Shown piece after piece: positions 35,426 through 38,745 of a stretch of 38,745 nucleotides of DNA. The notes below the pieces were generated by a model that was given only the letters and a program-made list of their open reading frames with translations, was not told the origin of the DNA and did not search any database. Source of the DNA: a virus; IMG/VR virus record IMGVR_UViG_3300018420_000045, positions 1 to 38,745 of that record, one strand, 5' to 3'. Positions within the stretch are counted from its first letter, which is position 1, and the number at the start of each line of letters is the position of its first letter. A program made the position numbers and the translations under genes.

Positions 35426-36416
35426 GGCGCGAGCCCTTCAAGTCGGAACAGACCATCTCGTACATCTTCTTGCCGATCTCGGGGACATCCCCTTGGGCGG
35501 CACCGACGACATGGGGCACCACGGGGACGATGTAGTCCGCGCGTATCTGTCGTAGGTGTCCACGCCGCCAGTGCGGGGAAGGAGATGCGTGTGTACCGAC
35601 AGAGTCAAGCGGCTCGACGCGCGGTTTCTGGTGGTGGTCCCGTATCTTGATACAGAACGACTCTGATATGGTCGGCTTCCCCTTCTTCACCCGCTGCTTG
35701 TTCAGCTTCACCGGCTCGGGCGTATTCTTTACCTCGGTGAACGGTGACATCATCATCAAGTTTATCGCCAGCGCTGCCGCCACGAAGCTAACGATGTTTC
35801 CCTCGGGCGAGCGCCCCTTTACGACATGGAAGAACTTGAGCCCTTCCGCGCTAAGGAAAACGTCGATCAGCGGCACCTCGTTAGACGGTATAGCTTCTGG
35901 AGGCGTGGTGAATGCACGCGACAAGAACTGCGGACGAGATACAGCACCGACCACGACAGTATCAGACCACTCGCCGATCTCTTCCTTACCACGAACTTTC
36001 TCTGGGTCGCTGACGAAGGACAAACCCGACATCATAAACGCCGCCATGTTTTTTGTGGTGGAGTCGCGGATGATACGAACAGACGTTAACTCGTCGAGGA
36101 TGAACGTGCAGTCATCAAACGGCAGCGGGTACGCTCCCTGATCCAGCAGTGTAATCGCAAACCGCCAGAACTTTACGTACTGCTCACGCGTCATCCGAGA
36201 GAACGCGTCGGATACATCAAACGACACGGAACTGCTCAAGGACTCGAAATAGTTCCCAGCAGTCAGATACGTCCAACTACGCTTGTTATAGAAGAACTCC
36301 GCGTACCACGTGTTCGCATCCATGGGGATGTCGGAGGACACGCTCGAACGCATCTGAGTGTTTTTCATGAAATCGCGGTGTCTCTCCACGATGGTGTGCG
36401 GGAACGGCTTCTTCAT
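35418..36416 (-). CDS. Phage protein with H-x-RRGH-x-R C-terminal motif, unknown function
   Basis: A 332-residue protein. The N-terminal and central parts are mixed alpha/beta with FDDCTFILDELTSVRIIRDS and IPSNEVPLIDVFLS. The C-terminus contains HASPSPHWRRGHLRQIRADY and VPHVVGAA, a pattern (P-x-P-H-x-R-R-G-H-x-R) recurrent in uncharacterised phage and prophage proteins. The two histidines and arginines could form a metal or nucleic-acid site. It shares four bases with the upstream gene. No firmer function can be given. Confidence 0.55.
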   Translation of the reverse strand: MKKPFPHTIVERHRDFMKNTQMRSSVSSDIPMDANTWYAEFFYNKRSWTYLTAGNYFESLSSSVSFDVSDAFSRMTREQYVKFWRFAITLLDQGAYPLPFDDCTFILDELTSVRIIRDSTTKNMAAFMMSGLSFVSDPEKVRGKEEIGEWSDTVVVGAVSRPQFLSRAFTTPPEAIPSNEVPLIDVFLSAEGLKFFHVVKGRSPEGNIVSFVAAALAINLMMMSPFTEVKNTPEPVKLNKQRVKKGKPTISESFCIKIRDHHQKPRVEPLDSVGTHASPSPHWRRGHLRQIRADYIVPVVPHVVGAAQGDVPEIGKKMYEMVCSDLKGSRRV

Positions 36417-36898
36417 GCACGCGTCTCCTGGACGAACGGGATAGCCGAGTAGACGCGCTTACGCTTACCCTTCGCCTTCGAGATGAAAACCGGCTCCATA
36501 CCAGTCATCGTGTCGATAATCTTCCTCCCCTTCACACCGATGAAGTGATCGCCTGTGCCAGGACCCACGACGAGGACGTACGACATTCCCTTTGCGCGCT
36601 CTTCTTTTGAACGGCGCAGCCATTGTGCGACGGTGGGTCTCTTCTTCGTATCCCGGTGCCCGTAGAGGTACGGTTTGCCTGCGCCGACGTTTGTGAAGCC
36701 AAAGTGCCGCAACGTTTGGTATAGTTGGTATTCGCTCATACCACGAACGGCTCGCTTGGGACCCGTTGGACGGTCTCCACGAACCCGGCGCACCATCTCT
36801 CGTATCTCAGAGATTTTACGCCCGGTGATCGCGGCGACTACCGTAGGCCCACAAAAGGCTCGCGTGTCTGTATCGTTTACACAGGTCTTCAGCGTCAT
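36413..36898 (-). CDS. Papain-like/C39-type cysteine protease candidate
   Basis: A 161-residue protein with a Cys-His-Asp triad in papain-like order: FCGPTVVAAITG (C16), GTGDHFIGVKGR (H118) and KIIDTM (D129). The N-terminal helix starting at the Cys and the His-strand fit peptidase C39-like or related clan CA folds. No signal peptide, so it acts in the cytoplasm. It might process a host or phage protein, or deubiquitinate-like host conjugates. ATG at 36898 with AAGG upstream. The catalytic triad is an inference from spacing. Confidence 0.5.
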   Translation of the reverse strand: MTLKTCVNDTDTRAFCGPTVVAAITGRKISEIREMVRRVRGDRPTGPKRAVRGMSEYQLYQTLRHFGFTNVGAGKPYLYGHRDTKKRPTVAQWLRRSKEERAKGMSYVLVVGPGTGDHFIGVKGRKIIDTMTGMEPVFISKAKGKRKRVYSAIPFVQETRA

Positions 36899-36968
36899 GG
36901 GCGCACCTTACCACAACGTAGGTCGTTTACAACTATGCTTTCCCGCTACGGTTAAGGAAGCGTAAACG

Positions 36969-37682
36969 TCAGGTACCGATCCTCTTGTGGGCGATAGGCT
37001 TCGTTTCCACGATGAACTCATCACAAGGGTTGAGGTTGTAGACTACGGCAGTCCGCCCGATTGCCTGTCGTGCGAAGTTTCTCGCCGACGAGCGGGCTTC
37101 CTCGTGCGTCGTGAAACGCTGGGGACCGACCAACTCGCTTTCATTTGAGTATCCAACGACGAAATAATTCGGTTCGTCTATGTATCCAACAGGCTTACAA
37201 TCTAAGTAATTATACTTTTCCCTAACATTTTCCACGATCTGTACGTGAGTGTCTGCCCGCGCCTCGATGTCCTGCTTGTTGAGCTGTTCTTCGAGTTTCG
37301 CGATGTAAACATGCGCTGCGGCGAGTTCATCTTCACCTTCATCTTCATCTTCATCGTCGGACAGGTCTCCAGCCCTGAGGTCGTACACATGCTCGGCGGA
37401 ACTGTGTATGGTGGAAATCAGGAAGGTGACCTTGCTGTCCGTCGCGTCGATAAACGTCACCGACATCTTATAGTCGGGGAGCGACCCCTCCCCGATGGAA
37501 GCCGTCGCGGTCGAGAGCGCGGCCATGACCTCCAAGTAGTCGTGCTCCCCTCGCGGGAGCAGTTCCATTGGATCGAAGTGGAAGGGTCGATCCCCGTCCC
37601 ATTTGAGGGAATTGTCGGCAAGGAACGCGTCTACGTCAGAACGGGTGACATCGACGATGGTGACCTGTACAAGTGGGGACAT
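36969..37682 (-). CDS. Hypothetical protein with acidic linker, 237 residues
   Basis: Start at the ATG at 37682 (GAGG, 8-9 nt), just after the radical SAM stop; a longer frame overlapping it is rejected. The N-terminal domain (VQVTIVDVTRSDVDAFLADN) is followed by an acidic run DLSDDEDEDEGEDELAAAHV, a coiled segment and a C-terminal beta domain (DEPNYFVVGYSNESELVGPQ, FTTHEEARSSARNFARQAIG). Function unknown. Confidence 0.5.
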   Translation of the reverse strand: MSPLVQVTIVDVTRSDVDAFLADNSLKWDGDRPFHFDPMELLPRGEHDYLEVMAALSTATASIGEGSLPDYKMSVTFIDATDSKVTFLISTIHSSAEHVYDLRAGDLSDDEDEDEGEDELAAAHVYIAKLEEQLNKQDIEARADTHVQIVENVREKYNYLDCKPVGYIDEPNYFVVGYSNESELVGPQRFTTHEEARSSARNFARQAIGRTAVVYNLNPCDEFIVETKPIAHKRIGT

Positions 37683-37692
37683 GATGTTTTCC

Positions 37693-38745
37693 TCAATAAT
37701 GGGCGAAAGCTTCGGTGATCTCATTCACAAGGTCGCCGACGTTCTGGAGTGAGTGGGCTTTTTTCTGGTCGCCATACGACGACGGGGCGATTGTTCCCTC
37801 AACCGCGTCGATGTAGCATGAGAACTTTCCCTCGGGAGATGAGGCCAGCTCTTCCGGTATGTCGAATTCCTTAAGGAACCCGGCATTCGCTTCGACGAAG
37901 GCGGTATCCGCAGATAGCGTGCACGCGAACCACTCCCTCGGCTCGGCCTTCATCTTCTCGCGTAGCGTGTGTAGCTTCGCGGCGAAGTCAGTCATGTCGT
38001 ATGGGGTGAACCCACCGCCGAACCCTGTCGTCTTGTAGCCTAGAAGAAGCACAGGAATGTTGTTCCTCCACAGCGCCTCTATCAACTCCAGCGTATCATC
38101 GACAGAGAGGATACCGAACACGTGCTGCGCGGTAACGCGCGCACCGCCTCTCCACCCCTCGTGAACAACGGCCCTGATGCGATTCACCTTCTCGATGTCC
38201 TTCAGCTTGTGGACAGATACACCGATGCCACCGCAGCGCTTCGCAGCCTTCACCTTCTCCTCGTCTTTGAGCCACTTCACGGAGTAGGTTGTGAAGTTAG
38301 GGACGATGCCGTAGCGTCGCGCGTCGTTGATCCACTCCACGAAGTCTTGCGACTCCGTTGGTTCGCCGCCGCCCAGCGCGATCTCGAACACGTTGAGGTC
38401 TTTCAGCGCAACCAAGATGCGATATCGAGGGATAGCGTTTGTATCCTTGCCCTTCTTGGTCGAGCCCTGGTAGCAGAATTCACATCCGTAAGGGCAGTAG
38501 TCGGTGATCTTGATGTCCACCAACTCTGGCGTTACGGCCTTGAGATACACGCCGCTTGGGTGGAAGCGAACCTTCGCTCCGGTGCTGCTGTTGAAGAAAA
38601 CTATCCCAGCACCGTCTCTGCGGATGTTGAGAACACAGTTACCGAGATCGATACGCTCCCCCGAGAACGGCGTGTACTCCAGCGGGTCACCGCCATTGTC
38701 GTTGCCACCTACAATGGTGAGAGCGGGGTCGGAGAAGATGTCGAT
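37693..38745 (-). CDS. Radical SAM enzyme, N-terminus beyond the window
   Basis: The frame is open to the right edge: 65 codons lie ahead of the GTG at 38550, ending in FFNSSTGAKVRFHPSGVYLK. The CxxxCxxC cluster (C19, C23 and C26 counted from that GTG, in DYCPYGCEFCYQGS) binds the 4Fe-4S centre that cleaves S-adenosylmethionine. A GGGEPT motif (SAM amino group contact) follows about 35 residues on. Related enzymes install modifications on peptides, RNA or nucleotides. The substrate cannot be read here; the C-terminal third has no second cluster that I can see. The GTG is not necessarily the start. Confidence 0.8.
   Translation of the reverse strand: MDIFSDPALTIVGGNDNGGDPLEYTPFSGERIDLGNCVLNIRRDGAGIVFFNSSTGAKVRFHPSGVYLKAVTPELVDIKITDYCPYGCEFCYQGSTKKGKDTNAIPRYRILVALKDLNVFEIALGGGEPTESQDFVEWINDARRYGIVPNFTTYSVKWLKDEEKVKAAKRCGGIGVSVHKLKDIEKVNRIRAVVHEGWRGGARVTAQHVFGILSVDDTLELIEALWRNNIPVLLLGYKTTGFGGGFTPYDMTDFAAKLHTLREKMKAEPREWFACTLSADTAFVEANAGFLKEFDIPEELASSPEGKFSCYIDAVEGTIAPSSYGDQKKAHSLQNVGDLVNEITEAFAHY

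Noticed and set aside
37693-38550. Radical SAM protein as QueE
   Set aside because: QueE enzymes use a CX14CX2C cluster; this one has CX3CX2C.

Overview
The window is a contiguous piece of a double-stranded DNA tailed phage (or an active prophage) genome of roughly 55% GC. Almost everything is transcribed leftward (minus strand). Only three small genes point right. The host is most likely an alphaproteobacterium. The best evidence is a phage copy of SciP (DUF1153), the alphaproteobacterial cell-cycle regulator that opposes CtrA. Two-transmembrane LydA-like holins, membrane-anchored lysins and an H-NS-type protein fit that setting. The tail tube, tail terminator and HK97 gp10-like genes, with no sheath gene seen, suggest a siphovirus, but the tail region runs off the left edge. 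No terminase gene, tRNA or CRISPR array is visible.

In the direction of transcription (right to left), 38745-28300 is an accessory region of small, tightly overlapping genes. It holds a radical SAM enzyme cut by the right edge, a papain-like cysteine protease candidate, an internally duplicated protein, a macrodomain-like protein, several Zn-ribbon proteins, a LuxI/FeeM-like acyltransferase, and an H-NS-like gene split between two frames. Next, 28300-17400 is the DNA-metabolism block: SNF2 helicase, GH114-like glycosidase, HTH plus metallophosphoesterase protein, HTH protein, RecD/Dda-type helicase, T7-type family A DNA polymerase, TusA-like protein and a DEDDh exonuclease.

From 17400 to 11700 an operon encodes SciP, rIIA-like and rIIB-like proteins, a Cas4-like PD-(D/E)XK nuclease with Fe-S cysteines, and a small P-loop-like protein. 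From 11500 to the left edge lie the virion genes: portal, scaffold, major capsid and a decoration-like protein. A lysis cassette follows (two holins, a VUT-like transporter, a GH24 lysozyme with C-terminal membrane segments). Then come head-tail connector proteins, the tail terminator, a second membrane-anchored lysin and the tail tube.

The most striking pattern is regulatory. Eight non-coding stretches between or ahead of leftward transcription units carry nine copies of a dispersed operator: two TTAA cores whose starts are exactly 13 bp apart (TTAA-N9-TTAA, usually GTTAAC/GGTTAA half-sites). Most overlap or sit just downstream of near-consensus sigma70 promoters. Four copies carry an additional half-site 6 bp away, and one overlaps a strong hairpin, which recalls stoperators. 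The CtrA box is TTAA-N7-TTAA, so these sites resemble CtrA half-sites but have the wrong spacing. With a phage SciP in one of the controlled operons, this looks like a genome-wide regulatory circuit worth testing. Separately, three small genes look as if one extra base splits them into two frames. They could be programmed frameshifts, phase-variable tracts or sequencing errors.
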